The notes: a model not told the origin generated them from the letters alone. 64,000 nucleotides of DNA from Bradyrhizobium elkanii USDA 76 (GCF_023278185.1 NZ_CP066356.1:4456001-4520000); one strand, 5' to 3'. Positions 9,866 to 19,553 are shown, counted from the stretch's first letter. Made by a program: numbers and translations.

Positions 9866-11986
9866 ATGACAGCTTTATGGTTGATTGTGCTCTGCGGGGC
9901 GCTTTCCATCGTCTACGCGATCTGGGCGACGCAGTCGGTCTTGAACGCGGATGCGGGTAATCCGCGCATGCAGGAAATCGCGGCCGCGGTGCGCGAGGGC
10001 GCACAGGCCTATCTGCGGCGGCAGTACACTACGATCGGCATGGTCGGTATCGTGATCTTCGTGGTGCTGGCCTACTTCCTGGGCCTGCTCGTGGCGATCG
10101 GCTTTGCGATCGGCGCCATCCTGTCGGGGGCTGCCGGCTTCATCGGCATGAACGTCTCGGTGCGCGCCAACGTCCGCACCGCGCAGGCGGCAACCACCTC
10201 GCTCGCCGGCGGCCTCGAGCTCGCCTTCAAGGCGGGCGCGATCACCGGCATGCTGGTTGCCGGTCTCGCGCTGCTCGGCGTCACCATCTACTTCATGGTG
10301 CTGGTCAAGTTCATGGGTCTCGAAGCGGGCAGCCGCACCGTGGTCGACGCCATGGTGGCGCTCGGCTTCGGCGCCTCGCTGATCTCGATCTTCGCCCGTC
10401 TCGGCGGCGGCATCTTCACCAAGGGTGCGGACGTCGGCGGCGACCTCGTCGGCAAGGTCGAGGCCGGCATCCCCGAGGACGATCCGCGTAACCCGGCCAC
10501 CATCGCCGACAACGTCGGCGACAATGTCGGCGACTGCGCCGGCATGGCGGCGGACCTGTTCGAGACCTATGCGGTGACCGCGGTCGCCACCATGGTGCTC
10601 GCGGCGATCTTCTTCGCCAAGACGCCGATCCTGGTGAACATGATGACGCTGCCGCTCGCGATCGGCGGCATCTGCATCATCACCTCGATCATCGGCACCT
10701 TCTTCGTCAAGCTCGGTGCGAGCCAGTCCATCATGGGTGCCCTCTACAAGGGCCTGATCGCCACCGGCATCCTGTCGTTGGTCGGCGTCGCGCTCGTGAT
10801 CAATTGGCTGGTCGGCTTCGGCAAGCTCGACGGCGTCGACTATACCGGCATGGCGCTGTTCTGGTGCGGCGTGGTCGGTCTCGTCGTCACCGGCCTGATC
10901 ATCTGGATCACCGAATACTACACCGGCACCGACTACCGCCCGGTGAAGTCGATCGCCTCGGCCTCGGTCACCGGTCACGGCACCAACGTGATCCAGGGGC
11001 TCGCGGTCTCGATGGAAGCGACCGCGCTGCCCGCGATCGTGATCATCGCCGGCATCCTGGTCACCTACAGCCTGGCCGGCCTGTTCGGCATCGCGATCGC
11101 GACCGCCACCATGCTGGCGCTGGCCGGCATGATCGTCGCGCTCGACGCCTTCGGCCCGGTCACCGACAATGCCGGCGGCATCGCCGAGATGGCGGGGCTG
11201 CCCAAGGAAGTGCGCAAGTCGACCGACGCGCTCGACGCGGTCGGCAACACCACCAAGGCGGTGACCAAGGGCTACGCGATCGGCTCCGCCGGTCTCGGTG
11301 CGCTGGTGCTGTTTGCGGCCTATAATCAGGACCTCAAATTCTTCATCAGCGACGCCAACGCCCATGCCTACTTCAAGGGCGTCAACCCGGACTTCTCTCT
11401 GAACAATCCTTACGTCGTGGTCGGCCTGCTGTTCGGCGGCCTGCTGCCGTATCTGTTCGGTGCGATGGGCATGACCGCGGTCGGTCGCGCCGCCGGTGCG
11501 ATCGTCGAGGAAGTGCGCCGTCAGTTCCGCGAGAAGCCCGGCATCATGCAGGGCACCGACAAGCCGGACTACGGCAAGGCGGTCGACCTGCTGACCCGGG
11601 CGGCGATCAAGGAGATGATCATCCCGTCGCTGCTGCCGGTGCTGTCGCCGATCGTGGTCTACTTCCTGATCTACGCCATCGCGGGCGGCGGCGCAGCCGG
11701 CAAGTCGGCGGCATTCTCCGCGGTCGGCGCCATGCTGCTCGGCGTCATCGTCACCGGTCTGTTCGTCGCGATCTCGATGACCTCGGGCGGCGGCGCATGG
11801 GACAACGCCAAGAAATACATCGAGGACGGCCACTACGGCGGCAAGGGCTCTGACGCCCACAAGTCCGCGGTGACCGGCGATACCGTCGGCGATCCCTACA
11901 AGGACACGGCGGGCCCGGCGGTGAACCCGATGATCAAGATCACCAACATCGTGGCGCTGCTGCTGCTGGCGATCCTGGCGCACTGA
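9866..11986 (+). CDS. hppA: Membrane proton-pumping inorganic pyrophosphatase, K+-independent type
   Basis: A 706-residue integral membrane pump with about 16 helices that couples pyrophosphate hydrolysis to proton export. Active-site blocks are visible: [35 protein letters not shown] and [14 protein letters not shown]. In GNTTKA the discriminating residue is lysine (K464), which in this family marks K+-independent enzymes; K+-dependent ones have alanine. It is monocistronic, with a 280-bp leader containing a repeat and a strong terminator 23 bp downstream. It probably conserves energy from the pyrophosphate of biosynthesis. Confidence 0.97.
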   Translation: MTALWLIVLCGALSIVYAIWATQSVLNADAGNPRMQEIAAAVREGAQAYLRRQYTTIGMVGIVIFVVLAYFLGLLVAIGFAIGAILSGAAGFIGMNVSVRANVRTAQAATTSLAGGLELAFKAGAITGMLVAGLALLGVTIYFMVLVKFMGLEAGSRTVVDAMVALGFGASLISIFARLGGGIFTKGADVGGDLVGKVEAGIPEDDPRNPATIADNVGDNVGDCAGMAADLFETYAVTAVATMVLAAIFFAKTPILVNMMTLPLAIGGICIITSIIGTFFVKLGASQSIMGALYKGLIATGILSLVGVALVINWLVGFGKLDGVDYTGMALFWCGVVGLVVTGLIIWITEYYTGTDYRPVKSIASASVTGHGTNVIQGLAVSMEATALPAIVIIAGILVTYSLAGLFGIAIATATMLALAGMIVALDAFGPVTDNAGGIAEMAGLPKEVRKSTDALDAVGNTTKAVTKGYAIGSAGLGALVLFAAYNQDLKFFISDANAHAYFKGVNPDFSLNNPYVVVGLLFGGLLPYLFGAMGMTAVGRAAGAIVEEVRRQFREKPGIMQGTDKPDYGKAVDLLTRAAIKEMIIPSLLPVLSPIVVYFLIYAIAGGGAAGKSAAFSAVGAMLLGVIVTGLFVAISMTSGGGAWDNAKKYIEDGHYGGKGSDAHKSAVTGDTVGDPYKDTAGPAVNPMIKITNIVALLLLAILAH

Positions 11987-12008
11987 GCGGCGGACACAAC
12001 TGAAGCGA

Positions 12009-12042
12009 AGCCCCGCGGTGAAAGCCGCGGGGTTTTATTTTT
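12009..12042 (+). terminator. Rho-independent terminator of hppA
   Basis: A perfect stem CCCCGCGG (12011-12018) / CCGCGGGG (12025-12032) with a 6-nt loop is followed by TTTTATTTTT. It sits 23 bp after the hppA stop. Confidence 0.93.
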
Positions 12043-12074
12043 GAAGCAGACGCGAACAACACGGAGATCAATCG

Positions 12075-12230
12075 ATGTCGCTCTCATCCGCACGGAACTA
12101 CGCGCTCCGCGCTTCCAAATCACAGGATCAGAAGGAGGCCATCGAGCTGCTCTCGAAGGCGATCCTGGAACTGGCGATGTCGATTGAAGCAACCGACGCC
12201 AAGGTCAAGAAGATCAACAAGTCGTCGTAG
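12075..12230 (+). CDS. Small conserved-looking protein, 51 residues, function unknown
   Basis: ATG at 12075 opens a 51-residue frame, MSLSSARNYALRASKSQ to VKKINKSS. It is short, hydrophilic and helical in character (SQDQKEAIELLSKAILELAMSIEATDAKVKKI), with acidic and basic residues spaced as in an amphipathic helix. GGAG precedes the ATG at 12063-12066, about 8 bases away. It lies just past the hppA terminator and converges on the Bug protein gene. I do not recognise a family. Codon use resembles the neighbours, which supports a real gene, but the evidence is modest. Confidence 0.6.
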   Translation: MSLSSARNYALRASKSQDQKEAIELLSKAILELAMSIEATDAKVKKINKSS

Positions 12231-12272
12231 CATGAGGCGCAACATGCTCAGGAATGCTTGTGACGGCGGCCG

Positions 12273-13280
12273 CTACTTGACCTCCATCTGCAAGCCTTCC
12301 TTCTCGATGATCGCCGCGAACTTCTTCGTCTCCGCATTGACGAAATCGGAGAACTGCTGGGGCGTGCCGTAGTCGGCGCGCGCGCCCATGCCGGCGATGT
12401 TCTTCTTGACGTCGTCGCGCTCCAGCATCGCCTTGACCTGGCGGTTCAGCTCGTCGAGCACCGGGGCAGGCGCGGTCTTCGGCAGGAAGACGCCGAACCA
12501 GGACGAGACGTCGAAATTTGCCAGTTCCGGCGCGCCCTCGCGCATCGTCGGCAGGCTCGGTGCGGAATCGCTGCGCTCCGGCGTGGTGACACAGAGGCCG
12601 TTGAGCTTGCCGTCCTGCACCTGCGGCAGCGACGGATAGAGATTGTCGAACAGGATCTGGATGTCGCCGGCGAGCCCGGCCTGCAATGCGGGACCGGCGC
12701 CGCGGAACGGCACGTGCGTCATCTTCAGCCCGGTGAGTTGCAGGAACCAGGCGCCGGTGAGGTGAGGGCTCTGTCCGGTGCCGGACGAGCCGTAGGTGAG
12801 CTTGTCGGGGTTCTTCTTCAGGAAGGCGATCAATTCGGGGATCGACTTGAGGCCGGTCGATGGATGCGCCGACACGATGTTCGGAATCCGGATCATGTTG
12901 GAGACCGGCTGCAACTGGTCGGCCTTGTAGGTGAGGTTGCGGAAGATGCTGTAGGCGATCGCGTTGGGACCGGGATTGCCGATCAGGATGGTGTGGCCGT
13001 CGCCCTTGGCGCGCGCGACCTCGGATGTGCCGATGGTGCCGCCGGCGCCGGAGCGATTCTCCACCACCACCGACTGGCCCCAGAGCGGCTGCAAATGCGC
13101 GGCGAGCAGCCGTCCCATCACGTCGGTTGAGCCGCCCGCCGCCGCCGGCACGATGATGCGGACGGTCTCGGCTGGCCGCCAGTCGCCGGCGCCGAGGCTC
13201 GCGCGCGGCAGGATCGACGCGGCCGTCAATGCGGCCGTGCCCGACAATACCGTACGACGGGAAAATCTCTTGGCTCTCAT
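12273..13280 (-). CDS. Bug/TctC-family periplasmic substrate-binding protein
   Basis: A 335-residue extracytoplasmic binding protein of tripartite tricarboxylate transporters. The N-terminus has a twin-arginine-like signal (FSRRTVLSGTAAL) with cleavage near residue 30. Family motifs follow: VRIIVPAAAGGSTDVMGRLLA, VVENRSGAGGTIGTSEVARA, and LTYGSSGTGQSPHLTGAWF. No TctA or TctB genes adjoin it, which is common for the expanded Bug family in soil bacteria. The ligand, probably a carboxylate or aromatic acid, cannot be told from sequence. It is isolated, convergent with the 51-residue gene. Confidence 0.9.
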   Translation of the reverse strand: MRAKRFSRRTVLSGTAALTAASILPRASLGAGDWRPAETVRIIVPAAAGGSTDVMGRLLAAHLQPLWGQSVVVENRSGAGGTIGTSEVARAKGDGHTILIGNPGPNAIAYSIFRNLTYKADQLQPVSNMIRIPNIVSAHPSTGLKSIPELIAFLKKNPDKLTYGSSGTGQSPHLTGAWFLQLTGLKMTHVPFRGAGPALQAGLAGDIQILFDNLYPSLPQVQDGKLNGLCVTTPERSDSAPSLPTMREGAPELANFDVSSWFGVFLPKTAPAPVLDELNRQVKAMLERDDVKKNIAGMGARADYGTPQQFSDFVNAETKKFAAIIEKEGLQMEVK

Positions 13281-13368
13281 GCGTTTACCCCCTGCTCAGG
13301 CTCTTGTTGCGAGCAAACTAGGGGACCGCTTGCCCGTCGGGCAAGCGACAACTTGGCGCAGCGGCCTA

Positions 13369-13427
13369 TGCTTTGGACTCCAGTTTGACGCGTTTCTTCA
13401 CGCGAACCGGAGTCCACTTCGCTCTAG
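13369..13427 (-). repeat. Palindromic repeat family B, partial copy 2
   Basis: Read on the minus strand it begins CTAGAGCGAAGTGGACTCCG and continues GTTCGCGTGAAGAAACGCG, matching the other family B copies with an internal deletion near the start. The TAG in its first bases is the stop codon of the bamE-like gene. Confidence 0.72.
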
Positions 13428-13900
13428 TTGAAGCTCAGCAGCTTGAAGAGCGGTGTCAGGTAGGACATTTCCTGGCCCGACGTCGGCGTGGACCGGCTGA
13501 CGAAGTCGAAGATCTTGCCGTCCTTCAGGCCGTAATTGGCGAGCCGGCGCACCTGCCGGTTCTTGTCGAAATAGACCGCGATCACGCGCTGGTCGATCAC
13601 CCGCTGATTCATGAAGGCGACCGGGCGGGAGGTCCGCTGCGAGATGTAATAAAACACCTCGCCGTCCAGCGTTGCGACCGTCGAGGGCGTGCCGAGCACG
13701 ATGAGCACCTGGTCCTGGCTCGCGCCGATCGGGATTTGCTCGAGCGCCCCTTCCGGCAGGATGTAGCCCTTCTGGAATTGTTCGCCGGCGCAGCCGCCGA
13801 GCGCGGCGCAGACGAGGCCGATCGCCGCGACGGCGCGGAGACGCGAAAAAAACCCGCGCGCGGAAGCGGCGCGAGACTGTCGTGAAAGCGTGTGGTTCAT
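13424..13900 (-). CDS. bamE: BamE/OmlA-family outer membrane lipoprotein
   Basis: A 158-residue lipoprotein of the SmpA/OmlA/BamE family. The signal peptide ends in the lipobox LGGC, with C37 as the lipidated residue. The BamE fold follows, with IPIGASQDQVLIVLGTPS (helix, then the LGTP turn) and EVFYYIS. BamE is an accessory part of the BAM complex that inserts outer-membrane proteins. I start at the ATG (13900) that leaves a normal signal peptide; the frame runs 23 codons further upstream. Its TAG stop is inside a family B repeat. It is divergent from the cytochrome c chaperone gene, an arrangement I associate with Bradyrhizobiaceae. Confidence 0.88.
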   Translation of the reverse strand: MNHTLSRQSRAASARGFFSRLRAVAAIGLVCAALGGCAGEQFQKGYILPEGALEQIPIGASQDQVLIVLGTPSTVATLDGEVFYYISQRTSRPVAFMNQRVIDQRVIAVYFDKNRQVRRLANYGLKDGKIFDFVSRSTPTSGQEMSYLTPLFKLLSFN

Positions 13901-14037
13901 CGGCGGAACTGATCCGTCCCCTTGCATCGGCCGAGGCATTGACGTACCGGGCAGCTCAATGGATTGCAATCATGCCGAGCTCCAATGGGCGACCTCTCAA
14001 CAGGCGACCCTTTGGGGACCGGCAGCCGGAACCCGTC

Positions 14038-14589
14038 ATGCTTTGGCCGTTCAATCACTTCAGAAGACCCCGGGTGCCCGCGCGCAGCACCATTGAGACC
14101 ATCTATGGCATGATCGTGACGCAGGCGCGAGAACCGTTGTTTTACCGTGACTTGGGCGTTCCGGACACGGTTAACGGCCGTTTTGACCTGCTTCTGATGC
14201 ACTTGTGGCTGGTGCTGCGGCGACTGAAATCCGTCGAGGGTGGCGCGGGGCTGTCCCAGGCCCTGTTCGATCATTTCTGCATCGATATGGACGACAATCT
14301 GCGCGAAATGGGCGTCGGCGACCTCACGGTGCCGAAGCGCATGCAGGCGTTCGGTGAAGCCTTCTATGGCCGCACCGCGGCCTATGATCTGGCGCTGACC
14401 GACAGCGAGACGGCCTTGGCCGAGTCGTTCTGCAAGAACATCCTCAACGGTCAGAACATCGACAAGGCCCGCCAGCTCGCCGTCTATGCCAGGGTGGCGA
14501 TGGAAGGGCTGGCGCGCGCCGATCTCGCGGCGTTGGCCAAGGGCGCGTGGCGCTTTCCGGTACCACAGGCTGCGGGGACGGCGGCATGA
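14038..14589 (+). CDS. Ubiquinol-cytochrome c chaperone family protein
   Basis: A 183-residue protein of the CBP3/UQCC1 family (PF03981). Typical segments are IETIYGMIVTQAREPLFYRDLGVPDT near the N-terminus, FDLLLMHLWLVLRRL, and FDHFCIDMDDNLREMGVGDLTVPKRMQ. Mitochondrial relatives help assemble cytochrome b of complex III; the bacterial role is inferred. I start at ATG 14038 (MLWPFNHF), since the upstream extension lacks similarity. The stop overlaps the next start as ATGA, so it is coupled to the DUF177 gene. Confidence 0.9.
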   Translation: MLWPFNHFRRPRVPARSTIETIYGMIVTQAREPLFYRDLGVPDTVNGRFDLLLMHLWLVLRRLKSVEGGAGLSQALFDHFCIDMDDNLREMGVGDLTVPKRMQAFGEAFYGRTAAYDLALTDSETALAESFCKNILNGQNIDKARQLAVYARVAMEGLARADLAALAKGAWRFPVPQAAGTAA

Positions 14590-15179
14590 GCGGCGGCACC
14601 ACAGGGCAGCCCGATGCACGGCGCGACCGCGACCCCTGGCGGGTTCTCGTCAATGTCGCGCAGATCCCGGAGACCGGCCTGCATCGCGAGATCGCGGCCG
14701 ACGAAGCGGCGCGCAAGGCGATGGCCGAAGTTGCCGGGTTGCGGGAAGTCGTCTCCGCGCATGCGGAGTTCGATCTGCAGCCCAAGCGCGACGGCAGCTA
14801 CCACGTCACCGGCAGAGTTAAGGCCAGGGTCGGGCAGACCTGCGTGGTGACGCTCGATCCGATCGAGAACGAGATCGATGAGCCGATCGACGTGGTGTTC
14901 GCGCCGCCCGAGCAGATTCCCCAAATGGCCGACCTGGTCGACGACGCCGACGGCAGCGATGAGGAAACGCCGGACCCGCCGGAGCCGATCGTCGGCGGCT
15001 TCATCGACATCGGCCGGCTCGCCACCGATGCGCTGTTCCTCGGCGTAGACCCGTATCCGCGCAAGGTGGATGCGGTCTTTGAACAGAAGCCTGAAGCGGC
15101 TGATCCGGAAAATCATCCTTTCGCGGCGCTGAAGGCGCTGAAGGAAAAGCCGGACGGCAAGAAGCCCAAGGGAAGTTGA
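14586..15179 (+). CDS. DUF177 (YceD-family) protein
   Basis: A 197-residue YceD/DUF177 protein. The DUF177 core has DPWRVLVNVAQIPETGLHREI, VTGRVKARVGQTCVVTLDPIENEIDEPIDVVF and an acidic middle (DDADGSDEETPDPPEP). It ends FIDIGRLATDALFLGVDPYPRK and a lysine-rich tail. YceD relatives are linked to 23S rRNA and ribosome biogenesis and usually adjoin rpmF-plsX-fabH. Here plsX-fabH follow after 308 bp, but no rpmF is seen between. The start ATG 14586 overlaps the previous stop. Confidence 0.9.
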   Translation: MSGGTTGQPDARRDRDPWRVLVNVAQIPETGLHREIAADEAARKAMAEVAGLREVVSAHAEFDLQPKRDGSYHVTGRVKARVGQTCVVTLDPIENEIDEPIDVVFAPPEQIPQMADLVDDADGSDEETPDPPEPIVGGFIDIGRLATDALFLGVDPYPRKVDAVFEQKPEAADPENHPFAALKALKEKPDGKKPKGS

Positions 15180-15487
15180 GGCGCCTGGCGCCACATTTGC
15201 GGGGATGGCTTGCCTGCAAGCTTGCGCGAGCGGGGTTCCCAATTACTTCAAATATGCGTCACAATGCATTGAAATACAATGTATTTCTGGTATGTTTGAA
15301 TGTGTTGCGTGACGGTTCGGCAGCTGCCTCATTTGCGGTCAAGAGGTTGTGTCGGATCGAGGACACGCTATTGTCGCGGCCCGGCCGGGACGCGAGTTGG
15401 TGTTTCGCCGCGCGCCGTTGACGGCGGTGACTTCAAGCTCGCGGTCTTCGTCTGAAGGCTGCGGGAAAGCAGGCTTCCGGGACGTTC
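15180..15487. other. 308-bp AT-richer intergenic region with palindrome, upstream of plsX
   Basis: The stretch around 15241-15310 is notably AT-rich for this genome and holds a perfect palindrome GAAATAC-AAT-GTATTTC (15271-15287). This is a likely promoter/operator zone for plsX-fabH-ihfA. An 81-codon open frame across it has no recognisable product and I do not call it. Confidence 0.5.
15271..15287. promoter_or_regulatory. GAAATAC-N3-GTATTTC palindrome upstream of plsX
   Basis: A perfect 7-bp inverted repeat with a 3-bp spacer lies in an AT-rich patch about 200 bp upstream of plsX. It is suited to a dimeric regulator, but I cannot name one. Confidence 0.4.
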
Positions 15488-16549
15488 ATGCCTCAAAAGG
15501 TTCGAATAGCGCTTGACGCCATGGGGGGCGATGTCGGCGCTTCCGTCGTCATTCCCGGCGCCGCAATCTCGTTAAGCCGTCATCCCGACAGCGAATTCCT
15601 GCTGGTCGGGGACCGGGCCCAGATCGAGCCGGAGCTCGCCAAGCATCCGGCGCTGAAGGCGGTATCGAAAGTGATCCATACCGACGTCGCCGTGAAGAAC
15701 GATGAGAAGCCGAGCCAGGCGCTGCGGCGGACCCGCAGGGCGTCCTCGATGTGGCTCGCGATCGACGCCGTGAAGCATGGCGAGGCCGACGTTGCGGTCT
15801 CCGCCGGCAACAGCGGCGCGCTGATGGCGATGGGCAGCCTCAATCTGCGGACGCTGCCCGGTGTCGACCGCCCGGCGCTTGCCGCGGTGTGGCCGACGCT
15901 GCGCGGCGACTCTGTCGTGCTCGACCTCGGCGCCACGATCGGCGGCGACGCCCGCCATCTGGCGACGCTGGCGGTGATGGGCAGCGCCATGGCGAGCGTG
16001 CTGTTCAACCGCGAACGGCCGACCGTCGGCCTGCTCAATATCGGGTCCGAGGAGATCAAGGGGCACGGGGAAATCCGCGAGGCGGCCGAGATGCTGCGCG
16101 CGATGAACTCAACCCAGTTCAATTATATCGGCTTCGTCGAGGGCGACGCGATCGGCAAGGGCCTCGCCGACGTCATCGTGTCGGAAGGTTTCAGCGGCAA
16201 CATCGCGCTCAAGGCCGCCGAGGGAACCGCGCGCCAGATGTTCACGCTGCTGCGCGAGGCCATGTCATCGAGCTGGCTGGCGCGGATCGGCTATTTGCTG
16301 GCCCGCGGCGCGTTCCAGAAGCTGCGCGACAAGCTCGATCCCAACAAGTCGAATGGCGGCCTGCTGCTCGGCCTGAAGGGCGTGGTGGTCAAGAGCCATG
16401 GCGGCACCAACGCGGAAGGCTTTGCCTATGCGGTGGATGTTGGCTATGAGATGGCCCACTTCGATCTCCTCACCAAGATCAATCAGATGCTCAATCGCGA
16501 CGGCAGCGCCCTGGTGCAGGCGCAGACCGCGCAGGAGGCTGTCTCGTGA
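15488..16549 (+). CDS. plsX: Phosphate acyltransferase PlsX
   Basis: A 353-residue enzyme that makes acyl-phosphate from acyl-ACP, the first step of bacterial phospholipid synthesis with PlsY. It shows the hallmark [19 protein letters not shown] at the N-terminus, [13 protein letters not shown], and [34 protein letters not shown]. The length is typical. Its stop overlaps the fabH start (GTGA), coupling acyl-phosphate formation to chain initiation, an arrangement conserved across proteobacteria. Confidence 0.97.
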   Translation: MPQKVRIALDAMGGDVGASVVIPGAAISLSRHPDSEFLLVGDRAQIEPELAKHPALKAVSKVIHTDVAVKNDEKPSQALRRTRRASSMWLAIDAVKHGEADVAVSAGNSGALMAMGSLNLRTLPGVDRPALAAVWPTLRGDSVVLDLGATIGGDARHLATLAVMGSAMASVLFNRERPTVGLLNIGSEEIKGHGEIREAAEMLRAMNSTQFNYIGFVEGDAIGKGLADVIVSEGFSGNIALKAAEGTARQMFTLLREAMSSSWLARIGYLLARGAFQKLRDKLDPNKSNGGLLLGLKGVVVKSHGGTNAEGFAYAVDVGYEMAHFDLLTKINQMLNRDGSALVQAQTAQEAVS

Positions 16550-17523
16550 CTGCTATACGTTCGGTAGTGCTCGGCTGCGGCTCATATTTGCCGGAGCGGG
16601 TTTTGACCAATGCCGAACTGGCCAGCCGGATCGACACGTCGGATGACTGGATCGTGCAGCGCACCGGCATCAGCGAGCGCCACATCGCGGCCGACGACGA
16701 ATTCACCTCGCATCTGGCGATCAAGGCGGCGCAGGCCGCGCTCGCCCATGCGCAAGTCGATGCGCAGTCGATCGACCTGATCGTGCTCGCGACCTCGACG
16801 CCCGACAACACCTTTCCCGCCACCGCGGTCGCCGTCCAGCACGGGCTCGGCATCAACCATGGCGTCGCCTTCGACCTGCAAGCGGTCTGTTCCGGCTTCG
16901 TTTTCGCGCTGGCCACCGCCGACAATTTCCTGCGCGCCGGCACCCACAAGCGGGCGCTGGTGATCGGTGCCGAAACCTTCTCGCGCATCCTCGACTGGGA
17001 CGACCGCGGCACCTGCGTGCTGTTCGGCGACGGCGCCGGCGCGGTCGTGCTGGAGGCGCAGCAGCATTCCGGCACCACCAGCGACCGCGGCGTGTTGACG
17101 ACGCATCTGCGCTCCGACGGCCGCCACAAGGCGAAGCTGTTCGTCGATGGCGGGCCCGGCTCGACCAGGACGGTCGGGTATCTCCGGATGGAGGGCCGCG
17201 AGGTGTTCAAGCACGCCGTCGGCATGATCACCGACGTGATCGTCGACGCCTTCAACGCCACCGGCTTTACCGCCGAGGACATCACCTGGTTCATCCCGCA
17301 CCAGGCCAACAAGCGAATCATCGATGCGTCGGCGCACAAGCTTCATATTGCGCCGCAGAAGGTGGTCCTGACGGTCGACAAGCACGGCAACACGTCGGCG
17401 GCCTCGATCCCGCTCGCGCTGTCGGTCGCCGTGAAGGACGGGCGCGTCAAGAAGGGCGATCTGGTGCTGTTCGAGGCGATGGGCGGCGGCTTTACCTGGG
17501 GCTCGGCGCTCGTGCGCTGGTAG
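16546..17523 (+). CDS. fabH: 3-oxoacyl-ACP synthase III (KAS III)
   Basis: A 325-residue initiating condensing enzyme of type II fatty acid synthesis. It joins acetyl-CoA to malonyl-ACP. The catalytic triad is intact: C115 (AVCSGF), H252 (IPHQANKRI) and N282 ([12 protein letters not shown]). The GTG start overlaps the plsX stop. ihfA begins about 130 bp downstream in the same direction. Confidence 0.97.
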   Translation: MTAIRSVVLGCGSYLPERVLTNAELASRIDTSDDWIVQRTGISERHIAADDEFTSHLAIKAAQAALAHAQVDAQSIDLIVLATSTPDNTFPATAVAVQHGLGINHGVAFDLQAVCSGFVFALATADNFLRAGTHKRALVIGAETFSRILDWDDRGTCVLFGDGAGAVVLEAQQHSGTTSDRGVLTTHLRSDGRHKAKLFVDGGPGSTRTVGYLRMEGREVFKHAVGMITDVIVDAFNATGFTAEDITWFIPHQANKRIIDASAHKLHIAPQKVVLTVDKHGNTSAASIPLALSVAVKDGRVKKGDLVLFEAMGGGFTWGSALVRW

Positions 17524-17653
17524 CGCATCGCCAAACAGTATCGACAGGTTGCCGGTATCTTTCCTGCGCCTGGGCGTTGGTCACTGTTGACCATTGCGCG
17601 CTAAGCTTTTAATTTCAGTCAAGAAATTGTTCGCCGAGAGTGCGGGGCAGGCG

Positions 17654-17989
17654 ATGACCACGGGAACCGGAAAAACAGTTACGCGCGTCGATTTGTGTGA
17701 GGCGGTCTACCAAAAGGTGGGTTTGTCGCGCACGGAATCGTCGGCATTTGTCGAGTTGGTGCTGAAGGAGATCACCGATTGCCTGGAAAAGGGCGAGACG
17801 GTGAAGCTGTCCTCATTCGGCTCCTTCATGGTGCGCAAGAAGGGCCAGCGTATCGGCCGTAATCCGAAGACCGGCACCGAGGTGCCGATTTCGCCGCGGC
17901 GGGTGATGGTGTTCAAGCCGTCGGCGATCCTGAAGCAGCGGATCAATGGCCATGTCGTCACCAATGGCGACGGCAGCAAGGCCGACTAG
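17654..17989 (+). CDS. ihfA: Integration host factor, alpha subunit
   Basis: A 111-residue DNA-bending protein of the HU/IHF family. Conserved features include [43 protein letters not shown] and [12 protein letters not shown]. The beta-arm GRNPKTG is the IHF-type signature. The ATG at 17654 gives the standard length; the frame is open 20 codons upstream. The C-terminal tail after the core ([14 protein letters not shown]) is slightly long. The stop TAG is the first part of a family B repeat. A MerR-family gene follows, as is common next to ihfA in alphaproteobacteria. Confidence 0.95.
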   Translation: MTTGTGKTVTRVDLCEAVYQKVGLSRTESSAFVELVLKEITDCLEKGETVKLSSFGSFMVRKKGQRIGRNPKTGTEVPISPRRVMVFKPSAILKQRINGHVVTNGDGSKAD

Positions 17990-18080
17990 AGCGTTTTCAA
18001 GCGAAGTGGATACCCGGTTCGCGTGAAGAAAACGCGGCAACACTAGAATCCGGAGCTCCGGTCCGATTCGATCGGAACGG
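17986..18080 (+). repeat. Palindromic repeat family B, full copy 3
   Basis: It starts CTAGAGCGTTTTC with TAG as the ihfA stop. It forms two hairpins: GCGTTTTC (17991-17998) with GAAAACGC (18028-18035), and TCCGAT (18062-18067) with ATCGGA (18071-18076). It separates ihfA from the MerR gene. Confidence 0.85.
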
Positions 18081-18116
18081 AAGGGCTCCAGGCATTGAGC
18101 TCAAAGGAGCGGGCAT

Positions 18117-18710
18117 TTGGACAAGGCGCCGGATGCGTTCCGTACCATCAGCGAGGTCGCTGATGAACTCGATATTCCACAGCATGTGCTGAGATTCTGG
18201 GAAACGCGCTTCGCGCAGATCAAGCCGATGAAGCGCAGCGGCGGACGCCGCTATTATCGCCCCGACGATGTCGACCTGCTCAAGGGCATCCGCCGGCTGC
18301 TGTACGGCGAGGGCTACACCATCCGCGGCGTGCAGCGGATCCTGAAGGAGCACGGCATTAAGTCGGTGCAGGGCATCGCCGACCAGACGGCGGCGGTCTC
18401 GTTCGGCGCGGTCGAGGAAGCCGTCGGCAACAGCATGGCCGAGCCCGATGACCTCGAGAGCAGCGACGGCCTCGATTTCGACGGCGAGGAGGGCGACGGC
18501 GACGAGAAGGGAATCGACTACCGCTTCGTCGATCCCGACGAGGATCCGATCCTGTCGACCTACAAGGCGCACGCTCAGCCGGGCAAAGCGCCCGCCGCGC
18601 CGCCGGTTCGCCCCTCCGTCCCGTCAGTCGATCGGGAGCGGCTCGAACGCGTGCTGCAGGAGCTGGTCGCCTGCCGGCAGATGATCGACGCGGCGATGAA
18701 GGACGGCTGA
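18117..18710 (+). CDS. MerR-family transcriptional regulator
   Basis: A 197-residue protein starting at TTG. The N-terminal MerR winged helix is clear: [53 protein letters not shown], followed by [14 protein letters not shown]. After residue 90 it becomes acidic and low-complexity ([13 protein letters not shown]), then ends in a helix ([22 protein letters not shown]). There is no metal-binding cysteine pair of the classical MerR type. The position downstream of ihfA is conserved in alphaproteobacteria, but its target genes are unknown. No alternative ATG would keep the winged helix intact. Confidence 0.9.
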   Translation: MDKAPDAFRTISEVADELDIPQHVLRFWETRFAQIKPMKRSGGRRYYRPDDVDLLKGIRRLLYGEGYTIRGVQRILKEHGIKSVQGIADQTAAVSFGAVEEAVGNSMAEPDDLESSDGLDFDGEEGDGDEKGIDYRFVDPDEDPILSTYKAHAQPGKAPAAPPVRPSVPSVDRERLERVLQELVACRQMIDAAMKDG

Positions 18711-18807
18711 GGCAAGGACGCCTGCCAAGGGAACCGGCCTCGGAATACAGTCTTTGAGAGCCGCCCCGCCTTGCGCGAACGCAGGATCGCAGCTAATGGA
18801 ACGGCAT

Positions 18808-18885
18808 CGGAGCGTGGCGCAGCCCGGTTAGCGCACTAGTCTGGGAGACTAGGGGTCGGAGGTTCAAATCCTCTCGCTCCGACCA
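18808..18885 (+). tRNA. tRNA-Pro (anticodon GGG)
   Basis: A 78-nt cloverleaf with acceptor stem CGGAGCG/CGCTCCG, D-arm GCGC...GCGC, anticodon stem CTAGT/ACTAG with loop CTGGGAG (anticodon GGG), and T-arm GGAGGTTCAAATCCTCT. The CCA end is encoded in the gene (ACCA after the acceptor stem). It decodes CCC and CCU proline codons. No tail hairpin with a U-tract follows closely beyond the ATTTTC at 18885-18890. Confidence 0.96.
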
Positions 18886-19146
18886 TTTTCTCAAAATTCG
18901 TTCGGTGAAGGTTTGAAGTGGACGCGCATCGCGCGCCGCCTGCTTACGATTGATTGCCAATGCTGTTCGCCAGTCGCGGAAAGCTGTGCGCAGAAGCCGA
19001 CACGCTGCCGTCAATATTGAGCAAACGCTCGTTGAAGAGGCAGCACCAAGCCGATCGCATCGGCGGCTGTGGTGTCGATGAACAAGCGTTCATGGAACGT
19101 CACTGATTTCAGGCGGTTGGTTGCGGGGCGCATTCTGGAGGACAAA

Positions 19147-19422
19147 ATGAAGCACGCAATCATCGTCCTTTCCGCGGCATGCCTGATGGCTTCCGCCCCC
19201 GTTGCTTTTGCACAGGGTGTTTCGAGCAAATCACCTGGACACGAGATGCAAAAGAAGGGCTCCAAGAAGGGCAGTCCCGGCGCTTCGGGCTATGCACCCG
19301 GGCACGAGATGCAGGCACGAGGATCGAAAGCCGGGAGCCCAGGGGCCTCTGGCTACGCGCCTGGTCAGACGACGGGGGCGGGCACCGGGATGACCGGCGG
19401 CAGCTCGACCAGGTCCAGATAG
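19147..19422 (+). CDS. Small secreted repeat protein (SPGASGYAPGHEMQ repeats)
   Basis: A 91-residue protein with a clear signal peptide (MKHAIIVLSAACLMASAPVAFAQ) and a well-placed CTGGAGG ribosome-binding site. The mature part is built of imperfect repeats of about 21 residues, with the core SPGASGYAPGHEMQ and KKGSKKG or ARGSKAG linkers. It ends in a Gly/Thr/Ser-rich tail. It is rich in Gly, Ser, Pro and Lys and likely disordered in the periplasm. I believe similar repeat peptides are common in Bradyrhizobium, but no function is known to me. Confidence 0.75.
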   Translation: MKHAIIVLSAACLMASAPVAFAQGVSSKSPGHEMQKKGSKKGSPGASGYAPGHEMQARGSKAGSPGASGYAPGQTTGAGTGMTGGSSTRSR

Positions 19423-19553
19423 TTACACTGCAAGGTTGGTTTCTCGGGGTCCCGGCCGTCAGCGCCGGGGCTCCTTTTCCATAGCCCGTTCACGGATCGA
19501 CCGCGGCTTGGCCCGTTTCATGCATTCCATTGAGGGGCAAATGGGGGGCCAAC

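Noticed and set aside
9875..11983. A 702-codon minus-strand frame opposite hppA
   Set aside because: It is an exact shadow of hppA with Asp/Arg/His-rich low-complexity translation and no start context.
15176..15421. An 81-codon frame upstream of plsX
   Set aside because: It overlaps the DUF177 stop, runs through an AT-rich promoter-like palindrome and has no recognisable protein features.
18793..19014. Minus-strand frame over tRNA-Pro
   Set aside because: It reads through the tRNA in antisense; such frames are a common annotation artefact.
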